From Geosporobacter ferrireducens (lineage in GTDB: Bacteria > Bacillota > Clostridia > Peptostreptococcales > Thermotaleaceae): 64,000 bases of DNA. The notes under the pieces are model-generated. The model made no database searches, was not told the DNA's origin, and saw only the letters and a program-made list of their open reading frames with translations. Shown here piece by piece: positions 28,201-36,409 of the stretch. Position numbers and translations under genes: made by a program. Where the stretch lies: NCBI RefSeq assembly GCF_001750685.1, contig NZ_CP017269.1, positions 3,389,416 to 3,453,415 of the forward strand. Direction: 5' to 3'. The number at the start of each line of letters is the position of its first letter. Position 1 is the first letter of the stretch.

Positions 28201-28348
28201 GGTTTCCGCCAGTGAATTATTTAGTCCTATGGCCATTGCCCTTATGGGAGGACTCATGGTGTCTACATTATTGACCATGATCATTATACCCGTGATCTAT
28301 CTTTCATTTGAAAGTTTCAAAAACCGGTTTGCAGTAAAAGCAACTTAA
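25298..28348 (+). CDS. RND-family efflux permease
   Basis: 1016 aa, the full length for AcrB-type HAE pumps. Twelve membrane segments in two halves. The conserved LIIALGMIVDNTIVISDGI stretch in TM4 carries the Asp-Asn pair; the second half has SLMGIVVNNAILLIDYI. Two large outside loops. The substrate cannot be told from sequence. Starts 11 bp after the adaptor gene. Confidence 0.93.
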   Translation: MKNLIRIAVEQRKIVLFMALLAAILGIYSYMMIPKQENPHIKVTASMVTTLYPGASPQDMEELVTKKIEDAVSEISEFKQVSSESAKNVSVVIVEYHNDADIDKANQALREKINRVKGQLPKGCLEPEIDTDLAEAAGMLISLSGEGYTYEQLSYYAEAIEDAIAGIDGIYKTKLVGNVDKQITVKVDTDRLNQLDLSFGEINQILYAQNVEIPNGALENEAGKLYVRAKGFYQSIEDIKNTIVGVSPENGGILRLKDIATIEMELKEDVEKTKQGEQSAVILTGYFKEDKNIIPIGKKVRETLESLKKNLPQDLILTEVIFQPEDVQKSMKGFTTNLILGMVLVIVVIFIGMGFRNALVVAMGIPFAVAVTFIAMKATQVTFQSVSLAGLIIALGMIVDNTIVISDGIAVRYSNGESKREAAINATGAAAMPVFTSTLTTLAAFVPLLFIPGDVGSFLSSLPKVVIYALTASFISAVFVTPALLTMVIKRKESTDKGTGKIKERFMALLQLGIKRKGRTLAVALLLFLLTVGVVMPQLKVAFFPKADKDVLYIDTFVEKVGDLKHTEKIAGQINQLMLEEPEILDVTTGIGTSMPKFYTTMMPFPNKENYTRAILKFDIKKSRRFKTKTELALYLQEKLDAQMIGAAATVKMLEMTDTETPVVIRVLGEDMNRLKAVSWELEKRLKDTPGTINVKSNASENTFEYLIDADTDKAVMMGILNSDIQQEVSTALFGSRNAVFRKAAKEYDIQLISNMKRVNELENLAIKSSITGEKVLLKQVAQIKLEPQIDSIRRFKKQRSVLVTSDVKPGFSPVDVENHIENVALKDIDLDGVKIVFDGEREKIGENFSNMGALGILIFFLIYSILLIEFQSFIEPFIILLTVPLSLIGSMLGLWIFRKPLSLTALLGVISLMGIVVNNAILLIDYIKDARKQGDGSEEACINAVNLRFRPIMLSSITTLMGLVPLAVSASELFSPMAIALMGGLMVSTLLTMIIIPVIYLSFESFKNRFAVKAT

Positions 28349-28516
28349 AAGCATGAAAAACCGTCCCTAACTTTACTTGTGAGAAGCATCTACCTGGCTT
28401 GTAGGGGTAGTACCAGCATCCTGACACTTATCTATACTCAAGAGGGAAAAATTGAGCGTTTTCAATGTGTTTAACGTTGTGCATATGTAAAGCATGTAAT
28501 TATATTGACAACCTAT

Positions 28517-28560
28517 AAAATAGCTCGTGGACTACTCTAAAAGTCCATGAGCTATTTTGT
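28517..28560 (+). terminator. Terminator of the RND operon (bidirectional)
   Basis: 17-bp stem (28517-28533 with 28542-28558, one G-T wobble) with A/T tracts on both sides. It can also end the leftward Phd-Doc transcript. In 28349-28516 the only feature is a partial REP core (ACCGTCCC near 28370). Confidence 0.8.
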
Positions 28561-28637
28561 GTTATCCCAGAAATTAATTTTGATAGTTTTGGGAGATAAA
28601 ATCTCAATGCCGAAAAAACCCTACTTTTAGTGATGAT

Positions 28638-29021
28638 TTAAATGGACTTTTTATGTTCTTCGATCCATTTTAAAATACAATCTTTACTGCACTGGCTCTG
28701 TGCTATAGCTAAACCTAGACCAATTAATTCTTGCTGAGTATAGGTTATTTCTATTCCATTAACCTCTAATCCAACAGTCAGAGTATGAACAGCAATTCGC
28801 TTGTTCCCATCCTGAAAAGAATGATTCTGACCTAAGCCATAACAGAGGACAGCAAATTTTTCTTCTATCGCGGGATATAATTCCTCTCCCTCAAAAGTTT
28901 GCAAAGGGTTATAGTAAGCAGACTCTAATAGTTTTTGATCTTTTATTCCTGGACTCCCTCCAGTGTACTGTACGATCATAGCTTGGTCACTTATAATTTG
29001 CTCTAAAGATGGATAAATCAT
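28638..29021 (-). CDS. doc: Doc-type Fic-fold toxin
   Basis: 127 aa. The Fic/Doc motif HSFQDGNKRIA matches HxFx(D/N)GNKR, with Gly-Asn-Lys as in Doc kinases that phosphorylate EF-Tu. Family length for Doc. It overlaps the upstream antitoxin gene by 4 bp (ATGA), the usual antitoxin-first order. Confidence 0.9.
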   Translation of the reverse strand: MIYPSLEQIISDQAMIVQYTGGSPGIKDQKLLESAYYNPLQTFEGEELYPAIEEKFAVLCYGLGQNHSFQDGNKRIAVHTLTVGLEVNGIEITYTQQELIGLGLAIAQSQCSKDCILKWIEEHKKSI

Positions 29022-29269
29022 TTCGCAAGCTCTTTATAAGCTTCAAAGTTTTTGAACAACATCTTTTTACTTACTTCTTCCCAAGCTTTTTCTTCTTCAT
29101 TATTTTCTACGGTTTGAGCAATTTCCTCGAAATCTATAACAAGATACTTTGGTTTATTTTGCTTTAAAATAATAACCATCTTTTCTTCGTCAACAATTTT
29201 AGTAACTTTTGAGAAGTTTTGATTCGCTTCTGTAATGCTAACTTGTCTCTTAGGATTGATTAACATTTT
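29018..29269 (-). CDS. phd: Phd-family antitoxin
   Basis: 83 aa. The N-terminal PhdYeFM fold (QVSITEANQNFSKVTKIVDEEKMVIILKQNKPKYLVI) binds DNA and represses the operon. The acidic C-terminal half should neutralise Doc. ATG 29269 lies eight bases after AGGAGG; the TTG six bases earlier is less likely. Confidence 0.88.
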   Translation of the reverse strand, partial: KMLINPKRQVSITEANQNFSKVTKIVDEEKMVIILKQNKPKYLVIDFEEIAQTVENNEEEKAWEEVSKKMLFKNFEAYKELAK

Positions 29270-29378
29270 CAACACCTCCTATATTTTATATTATAGCATA
29301 TAAATAGGAGAAATTATACCTATTTACTTAGCGTGGGAAAAGACTAAGTTTTTTACCAATTTATTTGTATACAGAAAA

Positions 29379-29395
29379 CCCCGGTTCTACCGGGG
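29379..29395. terminator. Short GC-rich hairpin
   Basis: CCCCGGT / ACCGGGG with a three-base loop. It has no long T-tract. May mark the left edge of the IS200 remnant region. Confidence 0.4.
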
Positions 29396-29429
29396 ATTCC
29401 AAAAAGCTTTAGCTATGAGTAGAAAAAAA

Positions 29430-29552
29430 TAACCTCCTTTTGTTAGAATAAAAAAGGTTCGCCAACCAATTTTAAAAAACAAAGGGAGGTATCCGAAATG
29501 GATAAGAACGGTTTAGCACATACGACATGGAATTGTAAATATCACGTAGTGA
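29430..29552 (+). mobile_element. IS200/IS605 left-end fragment with truncated tnpA
   Basis: A typical IS200 left end (29430-29495, subterminal imperfect hairpin with AAAAGGTTCGCCAACC), an AGGGAGG site and the first 17-18 codons of tnpA (LAHTTWNCKYHVV), then loss of homology. The catalytic HUH and Tyr parts are gone. The right junction with the P-II gene region is near 29552. Confidence 0.75.
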
Positions 29553-29637
29553 GCTTTTTCTACTGTAGAGTTAGCATCTTTTAAAAATTCAGTTATATTA
29601 TCTTCAACAGCTTCCTCTGTAAGTAGCCTAGCAACAG

Positions 29638-30303
29638 ATGAAGACCAGTTTTGAAAGCAAAAAATTTGAATTACTCTGCGTGATTGTTAATTTTGGATGT
29701 GGAAGCAAGATAATAAAGTGTGCAAAGCAACATGGCATAACAGGGGGCACAATTTTTTTAGGGAAAGGAACTAACAAAAACCCTATTTTAGAATTCCTAG
29801 AGTTATCTGAAATTAGAAGAGAAATTGTTTTAATGGCAGCAGAGAAATCTACAGCTTATACTGCCTTAGAGGGGATTAATAAGAAATTTGGTTTTGTTAA
29901 ACCAAATCATGGTATAGCAATCAGTACTTCTATTATGAATATATTCGGTACGAAAAGCTCAACAAGCAAAAATATAGCAGAAAGCAGAGGTGTAGAAAGC
30001 TCAATGTACAATCTTATTTTTGTAGTTGTTGACAGAGGGAAGGCGGAACTTGCAGTAGAAGCTGCAAACAAGGCAGGTTCTAGAGGCGCAACGATCATCA
30101 ATACAAGAGGGTCTGGTATCCATGAAACGAGTAAATTATTTGCGATGGAAATAGAACCAGAAAAAGAGATCGTATTGATTATATCTCAAAAGGACCTAAC
30201 GGAATCGATTGCAGCTTCCATTAGGGATCATCTTGAAATCGATAAGCCAGGGAATGGAGTTATGTTTATCCAAGAAGTAAATAAAACTTATGGTTTATAT
30301 TAA
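29638..30303 (+). CDS. Tandem P-II-like (GlnB-fold) protein
   Basis: 221 aa with two P-II-like halves: residues 8-105 (FELLCVIVNFGCGSKIIKCAKQHGITGGTIFLGKG) and 121-221 (YNLIFVVVDRGKAELAVEAANKAGSRGATIINTRGSG), each ending with a G-hairpin-like stretch. The conserved uridylylated Tyr of the classical T-loop is not evident. In other Firmicutes such proteins accompany a DUF1538 membrane protein, which is absent here. The ATG has no ribosome binding site and follows the IS200 fragment, so the native 5' region may be lost. Confidence 0.75.
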   Translation: MKTSFESKKFELLCVIVNFGCGSKIIKCAKQHGITGGTIFLGKGTNKNPILEFLELSEIRREIVLMAAEKSTAYTALEGINKKFGFVKPNHGIAISTSIMNIFGTKSSTSKNIAESRGVESSMYNLIFVVVDRGKAELAVEAANKAGSRGATIINTRGSGIHETSKLFAMEIEPEKEIVLIISQKDLTESIAASIRDHLEIDKPGNGVMFIQEVNKTYGLY

Positions 30304-30530
30304 TGGTTTATAGAAAGAAAATATAAAATGATGAAGCAAAGATATCCTTCGGATTTGAACAGTCTGTGATCTGAAGGATCAAAGCATATGTGAAATGTAA
30401 AATACGAGAGTCCTCTATATTTTGAAGAATATATAGACAAATAGTTTTTTATAACAGAGTTCTAGGTAGCAGGCAGTTAGAATCATACATCTAATGATAT
30501 GAAAAAATCTTAAATAGCCATATCGTTAAT

Positions 30531-30580
30531 AAGCCATCACCACATTTCATAAGATGTGGCGATGGCTTGTTGCTATTTAC
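30531..30580 (+). terminator. Terminator-like hairpin
   Basis: 15-bp stem (30531-30545 with 30554-30568, one wobble), T-containing tail. Another imperfect 11-bp stem lies at 30344-30379. No gene is seen between 30304 and 30751. Confidence 0.6.
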
Positions 30581-30665
30581 ATATATTTACAATTACCTTT
30601 CAGTACATGACACAGTTGCTGGGATTACCCCTTGTAGATGTTTTTTGTTAAAAAAAAGACTATTA

Positions 30666-30737
30666 TTGAATGATTCAGAAAATTGGTGTAACATATTGGT
30701 AAGGTGGTAAGACCACACTACCATATTACCAATATGT
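30666..30737 (+). promoter_or_regulatory. Lactate operon promoter with GntR-type operator
   Basis: Promoter TTGAAT, 17-bp spacer, TAACAT (30666-30694). It is followed at once by a 12-bp perfect inverted repeat, ACATATTGGTAA (30691-30702) and TTACCAATATGT (30726-30737), with TGGTAAGACCA (30705-30715) between the arms. TGGTnnnACCA is the half-site pattern of FadR/LldR-subfamily GntR regulators, which respond to lactate. The repressor gene is not in this window. Confidence 0.65.
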
Positions 30738-30751
30738 TAAAGGGGGATAAA

Positions 30752-32269
30752 ATGAGTATGTATTTGCTGTTTGTAATTGCATTGATCCCAATTGTATGGT
30801 TGATGGTATCTTTAGGTATTCTGAAGCTGCCAGCCCATATAACCTGTAGTATGACAACATTGGCTACGCTAATCTTAGCAGTATTTGTATGGAAAATGCC
30901 GGTTTTATCTGCAATTTCTGCAACCATTGAAGGAGTGGCTATTGGATTATGGCCAATTATGATTGTAATCATTGCAGCGATCTTTACCTATAACCTGGCA
31001 CTGCATACGAAAAGCATGGATACGATCAAAAAGATGTTATCCAGTATCACCACCGATGACAGAATTCAAGTACTCATACTGGCTTGGGGATTTGGAGGAT
31101 TTCTTGAAGCCGTGGCAGGATATGGAACTGCCGTAGCTATTCCTGCAAGCATATTGGCATCTTTAGGCTTTGACCCGATTTTTGCAGCAGTAATATGTTT
31201 GATTGCCAACACCGTTCCGACCGCTTTTGGAGCAGTAGGCATACCTGTAACAACCTTGGCCAAAGTCACTGGTTTGGATGTGGCGCCCTTAAGCTATGCC
31301 ATAGGCATGCAATTGGTCATTTTTATCATGATTATCCCATTTGTCTTGGTAGTTATGACTAGGAAAAGTATCAAAGGATTAAAAGGGGTTCTCGGGATAA
31401 CCTTTGCCTCGGGATTGGCTTTTGCACTTCCACAGGTATTGGTTGCAAAATTTCTTGGCGCGGAGCTTCCTGCTTTGCTAGGGAGTATATGCAGCATGGC
31501 GGTGACCATTTTCTTAGCAAGAAGAAGAAATGAGCAGGGAGAGGCCCATTCGAAAGAAATTATCACGGTAAAAGAAGGGCTATTGGCATGGTTGCCCTAT
31601 ATGCTGATATTTTTCTTTATTATTTTGACCAGTCCTCTATTTCCAGGAGTACAGAGCCTGCTCGGAAATATTGAAACCCAGGTTGTCTTCTATCAGGGAG
31701 AAGGTGCAAAGGCAACTTCTTTCAACTGGATTGCTACACCCGGTGCCCTGATTATCATAGCGACCTTTTTGGGAGGCTGGATACAGGGGGCAAAAACACA
31801 AGAGATCGCCAAAGTGTTGTTGAATACATTCAAACAACTGACCAAATCAACGATTACAGTAGTATCTATCGTCTCTATGGCTAAGATTATGGGCTATAGC
31901 GGAATGATTACCTCTCTGGCTGTTGTTCTTGTAGAAGTCACAGGCAAAAACTTTGCTTTAATTTCTCCGGTTATCGGGATGTTGGGAACCTTTGTAACAG
32001 GAAGTGATACTTCTTCCAATATTTTATTCGGAGCACTGCAAAAAGAGGTTGCTACCTCTATTGGGGTGAATCCCTATTGGCTGGCAGCGGCCAACACCTC
32101 CGGCGCGACGGCGGGGAAAATGATTTCCCCTCAAAGTATTGCTGTTGCTACATCGGCTACAGGATTGGTAGGATCAGAAGGTCGAATCTTTAACAGCACG
32201 ATAAAATTCTGCATGATTTATGTATTGATATTGGGGTTATTGGTTTATGCAGGAAGTTTGTTTGTGTAG
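30752..32269 (+). CDS. L-lactate permease (LctP family)
   Basis: About 505 aa, 12 or more membrane segments. Typical stretches: AWGFGGFLEAVAGYGTAVAIPASIL, ANTVPTAFGAVGIPV, GSDTSSNILFGALQKEVA and ANTSGATAGKMISPQSIAVA. Imports lactate with protons. The ATG at 30752 has AAAGGGGG upstream; the frame upstream to 30704 runs through the operator and is not coding. First gene of the lactate operon. Confidence 0.92.
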   Translation: MSMYLLFVIALIPIVWLMVSLGILKLPAHITCSMTTLATLILAVFVWKMPVLSAISATIEGVAIGLWPIMIVIIAAIFTYNLALHTKSMDTIKKMLSSITTDDRIQVLILAWGFGGFLEAVAGYGTAVAIPASILASLGFDPIFAAVICLIANTVPTAFGAVGIPVTTLAKVTGLDVAPLSYAIGMQLVIFIMIIPFVLVVMTRKSIKGLKGVLGITFASGLAFALPQVLVAKFLGAELPALLGSICSMAVTIFLARRRNEQGEAHSKEIITVKEGLLAWLPYMLIFFFIILTSPLFPGVQSLLGNIETQVVFYQGEGAKATSFNWIATPGALIIIATFLGGWIQGAKTQEIAKVLLNTFKQLTKSTITVVSIVSMAKIMGYSGMITSLAVVLVEVTGKNFALISPVIGMLGTFVTGSDTSSNILFGALQKEVATSIGVNPYWLAAANTSGATAGKMISPQSIAVATSATGLVGSEGRIFNSTIKFCMIYVLILGLLVYAGSLFV

Positions 32270-32344
32270 CAGGGTAGAAAGAAAAAACAAAAATATTTTA
32301 GTACATCTATAATCATGAGAAGCATTCAACAAGGAGGTTTATGT

Positions 32345-33133
32345 ATGGAAATACTGGTATGTATTAAGCAGGTCCCTGGAACTACAGAGGTAGAAGTAGA
32401 TGAAAAAACAGGGGTTTTAAAAAGAGATGGAATTGATTCGAAGATGAATCCCTATGATTTATATGCCCTGGAAACGGCTATCAGAATGAAAGAAAGCAAA
32501 GGCGGAAGGGTAGGCGTTATCAGTATGGGGCCACCGCAAGCAGAAGCGATTATCAGAGAAGCCTATATGATGGGGGTAGACCATGGCGCATTGTTAACGG
32601 AAAGAAAATTTGCAGGGGCGGATGTGCTGGCAACAGCATATACGTTGGCACAGGGTATCAAGAAAATGGGTAACCCAGATTTAATTATCTGTGGAAAAAT
32701 GACCACCGATGGAGACACCGCCCAGGTAGGGCCAGAAATCGCAGAATTTCTTGAAATCCCACATGTCGCCAATGTGTTAAGTATTCTGGAAGTAAAGGAC
32801 AAATCAATCGTTGTGGAAATGGATATGCCAAACAGCATAGAAATCGCAGAAGTTCAGCTCCCTTGCCTGATTACTGTAGAAAAGGATATATTTCAACCTA
32901 GGCTGCCATCCTTTAAATTGAAGCTGGCTACAAAGGATAGAAAGATAGATTTCTATGGATTAGAAGACTTAGAAGATCAAAATGAAAAGAATTATGGCTT
33001 GAGTGGGTCGCCTACCCAGGTGAAACGCATATTCCCACCGGAAGCCAATCAAAATCATGAGATTTGGGAAGGCACAGACATGGAATTATCCGATAGATTG
33101 CTCAAAAAATTAAAAGCGTTAAAGTTTGCTTAG
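32345..33133 (+). CDS. lctB: Electron-transfer flavoprotein beta subunit (LctB-like)
   Basis: 262 aa. EtfB fold with the N-terminal MEILVCIKQVPGTTEVEVD and the signature VEMDMPNSIEIAEVQLPCLITVEK. ATG 32345 follows AAGGAGG by eight bases. With the EtfA and FAD-dehydrogenase genes after it, it makes the LctBCD complex known from Acetobacterium woodii, where lactate oxidation with NAD+ is driven by co-oxidation of reduced ferredoxin (electron confurcation). Confidence 0.9.
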   Translation: MEILVCIKQVPGTTEVEVDEKTGVLKRDGIDSKMNPYDLYALETAIRMKESKGGRVGVISMGPPQAEAIIREAYMMGVDHGALLTERKFAGADVLATAYTLAQGIKKMGNPDLIICGKMTTDGDTAQVGPEIAEFLEIPHVANVLSILEVKDKSIVVEMDMPNSIEIAEVQLPCLITVEKDIFQPRLPSFKLKLATKDRKIDFYGLEDLEDQNEKNYGLSGSPTQVKRIFPPEANQNHEIWEGTDMELSDRLLKKLKALKFA

Positions 33134-33143
33134 GAGGGATCAT

Positions 33144-34370
33144 ATGGCTAAAATTATCATTCACCAGGAAAAGGTAACTTGTCCCGAGGCATTGATTCAG
33201 CTATGTCCATTTTCAGCTATTGAATATATTAATGAGTATCTCCAGATCAATGCTGCTTGTAAAATGTGCAAGATTTGTATTAAGAAAGGACCCGAGGGGG
33301 TATTTGAGTTTATAGAAGATCCGGTAGTAGAAATTGATAAATCGGCTTGGAGAGGAATTGCCGTATATGTGGATCATGTGGAGGGGGAAATTCATCCGGT
33401 TACCTATGAATTAATCGGTAAGGCCAGGGAAATGGCGAATAAGATCAATCATCCTGTCTACTGTGTATTGATGGGACACGGCATTGGAGAAAAGGCGAAG
33501 GATTTACTCCATTATGGCGTGGATGAAGTGTTTGTATATGATGAAGAAGAATTGAAGGACTTCAGAATCGAACCCTATACGGCAGTTTTTGAGGATTTCA
33601 TTAAAAAAGTGCAGCCAACCATTGTACTGGTAGGGGGAACTACCATCGGAAGATCTCTTGCGCCAAGAACGGCTGCAAGATTCAGAACCGGTCTAACGGC
33701 AGACTGTACCATATTAGATGTACAGGAAAATACAGACTTGGACCAAATCCGGCCAGCCTTTGGAGGCAACATCATGGCCCATATCTTCACACCCAACCAC
33801 CGGCCTCAATTTGCTACCGTCAGATACAAAATATTTACTGCACCTGAAAAAATCATGGAGGCCTTTGGAAAAGTTACGCTGTGTACAATTGATAAAAACA
33901 AACTTTCATCGGGTATTCAGGTATTAGAGATTAAGAAAAAGGAAAAGGTTGCAACGATTGAAGATGCAGAAATCATTATCGTTGCAGGCAGAGCTGTCAA
34001 AAAGGTTGAGGACATGGAAATGATCTACAATTTAGCTGATTTATTAGGGGCCCAGGTGGCGGCCACGCGACCCCTTATTGAAGCAGGATGGGTGGACCCA
34101 AGAAAACAGATTGGTCTTAGTGGCAGGACGGTAAAGCCAAAACTAATTCTTACCTGTGGGGTATCGGGAGCCATTCAGTTTGTAGCGGGGATGAATAATT
34201 CAGAATGTATCATTGCCATCAATAAAGACAAAAACGCAACGATATTTAATGCAGCCCATTATGGCATTGTGGGAGATATCTACGAGATAATTCCACGACT
34301 GATAGAGAATTTAAAGTGCAACGGAGAAATAAGAGTATTTGAAGCGTTAACAGCCGCCACCATAGAATAA
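33144..34370 (+). CDS. lctC: Electron-transfer flavoprotein alpha subunit with N-terminal cysteine cluster (LctC-like)
   Basis: 408 aa. Residues 1-65 are a ferredoxin-like extension with Cys13, Cys21 and CKMCKIC (39, 42, 45), a likely 4Fe-4S site. Residues 70-390 are EtfA with the FAD-binding C-terminal (TRPLIEAGWVDPRKQIGLSGRTVKPKL, GVSGAIQF). The extension is the part seen in LctC of electron-confurcating lactate dehydrogenase. ATG 33144 with AGGAGG upstream. Confidence 0.9.
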   Translation: MAKIIIHQEKVTCPEALIQLCPFSAIEYINEYLQINAACKMCKICIKKGPEGVFEFIEDPVVEIDKSAWRGIAVYVDHVEGEIHPVTYELIGKAREMANKINHPVYCVLMGHGIGEKAKDLLHYGVDEVFVYDEEELKDFRIEPYTAVFEDFIKKVQPTIVLVGGTTIGRSLAPRTAARFRTGLTADCTILDVQENTDLDQIRPAFGGNIMAHIFTPNHRPQFATVRYKIFTAPEKIMEAFGKVTLCTIDKNKLSSGIQVLEIKKKEKVATIEDAEIIIVAGRAVKKVEDMEMIYNLADLLGAQVAATRPLIEAGWVDPRKQIGLSGRTVKPKLILTCGVSGAIQFVAGMNNSECIIAINKDKNATIFNAAHYGIVGDIYEIIPRLIENLKCNGEIRVFEALTAATIE

Positions 34371-34382
34371 GGAGGAATGGAT

Positions 34383-35777
34383 ATGACTTATAAAAAAATA
34401 GATGAACAGGATATCTCTTTTCTGATTTCCGCCTGTGGGCAAGATAGAGTTTTTGTTGGGAAAGAAATTAATGAAGATTTTAGTCACGATGAGCTGGCAG
34501 GCATTCGAAAATTCCCGGAAGTATTGGTGGAAGTGGAAAATTCCCTTGAAGTATCATCCATTATGAAGTATGCCTATGAGAACAATATTTGTATTACACC
34601 GAGAGGTCAGGGTACGGGGCTGGTAGGTGCTTCAGTGGCTATTCATGGTGGAATTATGATCAATATGAGCAAAATGAATAGAATCCTGGAGTTGGATGAA
34701 GAAAATCTTACTTTGACTGTAGAACCCGGTGTATTGTTAATGGAAATCTCTAAATATGTAGAGGATCATGATTTGTTTTATCCGCCGGATCCGGGAGAAA
34801 AGAGTGCTACCATCGGAGGAAATATTAATACCAATGCAGGGGGCATGCGCGCAGTAAAATACGGCGTGACGAGAGATTATGTAAGGGGCTTGGAAGTGGT
34901 ATTGCCAACGGGAGAGATTATTGAAGTGGGAGGCAAAGTGGTGAAGAATAGTTCAGGGTACAGCCTCAAAGATTTAATTGTAGGCTCGGAAGGAACCCTT
35001 GGGATTGTCACAAAAGCAGTGCTTAAGCTTCTTCCCCTGCCGAAAAAGGCCATTAGTTTATTGATTCCATTCCCTAACCTTGAAATGGCTATCGAGACAG
35101 TACCGAAGATTATTAAATCAAAGGCGGTTCCTACAGCGATTGAGTATATGGTACGGGATGTTATTCTAGCTTCAGAAGAATTCTTGGGCAGGAAATTTCC
35201 CGATAATTCTTCCGATGCCTACCTACTGCTTACTTTTGATGGAAACAGTACGGAAGAAATTGAAAATGCCTATGAACGGGTGGCCCATATCTGCCTGGAA
35301 TCAGGAGCACTAGACGTACTCATTTCCAACACCCAAGAAAGACAAGAATCCATATGGAAAGCGAGAGGTGCTTTTTTAGAGGCCATCAAAGCATCTACTA
35401 CAGAGATGGACGAATGCGATGTGGTGGTTCCTAGAAATCGTATCGCCGAGTTTGTAAAGTTTGCAGATGAATTGCAAAAAACCTGCGATATCAGAATAAA
35501 AGGTTTTGGACACGCGGGAGATGGGAATCTCCATATCTACATTTTAAAGGACCAATTGGATGAAGCTGTATGGAAGCGGAAAATGGATGAGGTATTTAAA
35601 CTGATGTATGAAAAAGCCCATGAATTAGGTGGAAAGGTATCGGGAGAACATGGCATCGGTTATGCCAAAAAAGGATTTTTACAAGAATCAGAGGGGAACA
35701 CAACCATGGCCCTATTAAAGAATATTAAATTAGCTTTTGATCCTAAAAATATCCTGAACCCGGGAAAAGTTTGTTAG
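34383..35777 (+). CDS. lctD: FAD-linked lactate dehydrogenase (LctD/GlcD family)
   Basis: 464 aa. FAD-binding PCMH domain ([61 protein letters not shown]) and a C-terminal FAD-oxidase domain with metal-binding histidines ([30 protein letters not shown]). The dehydrogenase part of the Etf complex. ATG 34383 lies seven bases after AAGGAGG; the ATG at 34377 is too close. Confidence 0.92.
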   Translation: MTYKKIDEQDISFLISACGQDRVFVGKEINEDFSHDELAGIRKFPEVLVEVENSLEVSSIMKYAYENNICITPRGQGTGLVGASVAIHGGIMINMSKMNRILELDEENLTLTVEPGVLLMEISKYVEDHDLFYPPDPGEKSATIGGNINTNAGGMRAVKYGVTRDYVRGLEVVLPTGEIIEVGGKVVKNSSGYSLKDLIVGSEGTLGIVTKAVLKLLPLPKKAISLLIPFPNLEMAIETVPKIIKSKAVPTAIEYMVRDVILASEEFLGRKFPDNSSDAYLLLTFDGNSTEEIENAYERVAHICLESGALDVLISNTQERQESIWKARGAFLEAIKASTTEMDECDVVVPRNRIAEFVKFADELQKTCDIRIKGFGHAGDGNLHIYILKDQLDEAVWKRKMDEVFKLMYEKAHELGGKVSGEHGIGYAKKGFLQESEGNTTMALLKNIKLAFDPKNILNPGKVC

Positions 35778-35805
35778 GGTAAAATGGAGAGCAGGGTTTC
35801 TTTAT

Positions 35806-35932
35806 GAATAGAATATAAGTTTACTTCAGGAGAAAGAAGAGGATAGGTAGGCCATATCCTCTTCTTTTCTGATCTAAAACAGGCTGGACAGGTGAGAATA
35901 AGGATAAATTATTATTGTACAAGCAGGGCGGC
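35806..35932 (-). pseudogene. Relic of a second agrB
   Basis: Read leftward, codons give QPVLDQKRR, then LPILFFLLK, TAA, TYILF, which aligns in one frame with residues about 128-160 of the intact AgrB at 15641 (RPISNQKRKR, LSLFFTLLW, IYILF); the TAA falls on its Trp codon. Nucleotide similarity is clear across the whole stretch. The N-terminal part, the catalytic His/Cys and any agrD are gone. It lies in the same orientation relative to the palindrome as the intact agrB. Confidence 0.72.
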
Positions 35933-35971
35933 TAAATTCAATAAATTTTACAGGATCAGTACAATCCAAGG

Positions 35972-36083
35972 GGAACGAAATGGGAGTTAAAGGGAGCGAA
36001 GAAGTTTTATGCGCTATTTCATTCCCTTTAACTCCCATTTCGTTCCATAAATATATTATTGTGGAAATTTATGTGATATAGTA
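35972..36083. promoter_or_regulatory. agr-linked palindromic control region, copy 2
   Basis: Perfect 24-bp inverted repeat (35972-35995 with 36023-36046), then ATATATTATTGTGGAAATT and ATGTGATATAGT, matching the block at 16284-16372 at most positions. It lies between the agrB relic and the secreted amidase gene. Probably keeps the amidase under control of the agr response regulator in trans. The rest of the gap (36084-36409) has a short frame at 36243 and no other clear feature. Confidence 0.6.
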
Positions 36084-36242
36084 AAGTCGTAATAAGTAAA
36101 AAGAGTGGCTTCTAATTTAAGATACTATTTTACAGCATAAGTTAATTGTACATAAGTATATAAGCAACAAAATCAGATAACTGAATTTCCACTCTTACTC
36201 TATTTATTAGATAAAAAATTGATACTTAAGGAGGTGAACACC

Positions 36243-36302
36243 ATGTTATACATAAGGTCACCGTGCCAAGTAAAAAGACTCTTGTATATCCCCATATCTT
36301 GA
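36243..36302 (+). CDS. Possible 19-aa leader peptide
   Basis: MLYIRSPCQVKRLLYIPIS, preceded by a perfect AAGGAGGTGAACACC site. It is too short to be sure. The binding site is among the best in the window, and the codon start ATGTTAyAyrTAA resembles the tiny frame after the other palindrome copy at 16434. Could be a leader peptide of the amidase mRNA. Confidence 0.35.
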   Translation: MLYIRSPCQVKRLLYIPIS

Positions 36303-36409
36303 CCTCTGCAAAGTCTTTCGATCGGGTAGATATTTAAGAGTCCTATATCTAAAATTGTATATCATAAAAACACAAAAATCAAATTTTTAAAAAATGAGGA
36401 GGTTTTCTT

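Noticed and set aside
29554..29650. Coding-like minus-strand stretch (ARLLTEEAVEDNITEF) as a gene
   Set aside because: It is only about 30 codons, has no start or ribosome site and overlaps the P-II gene; noted only as a possible relic.
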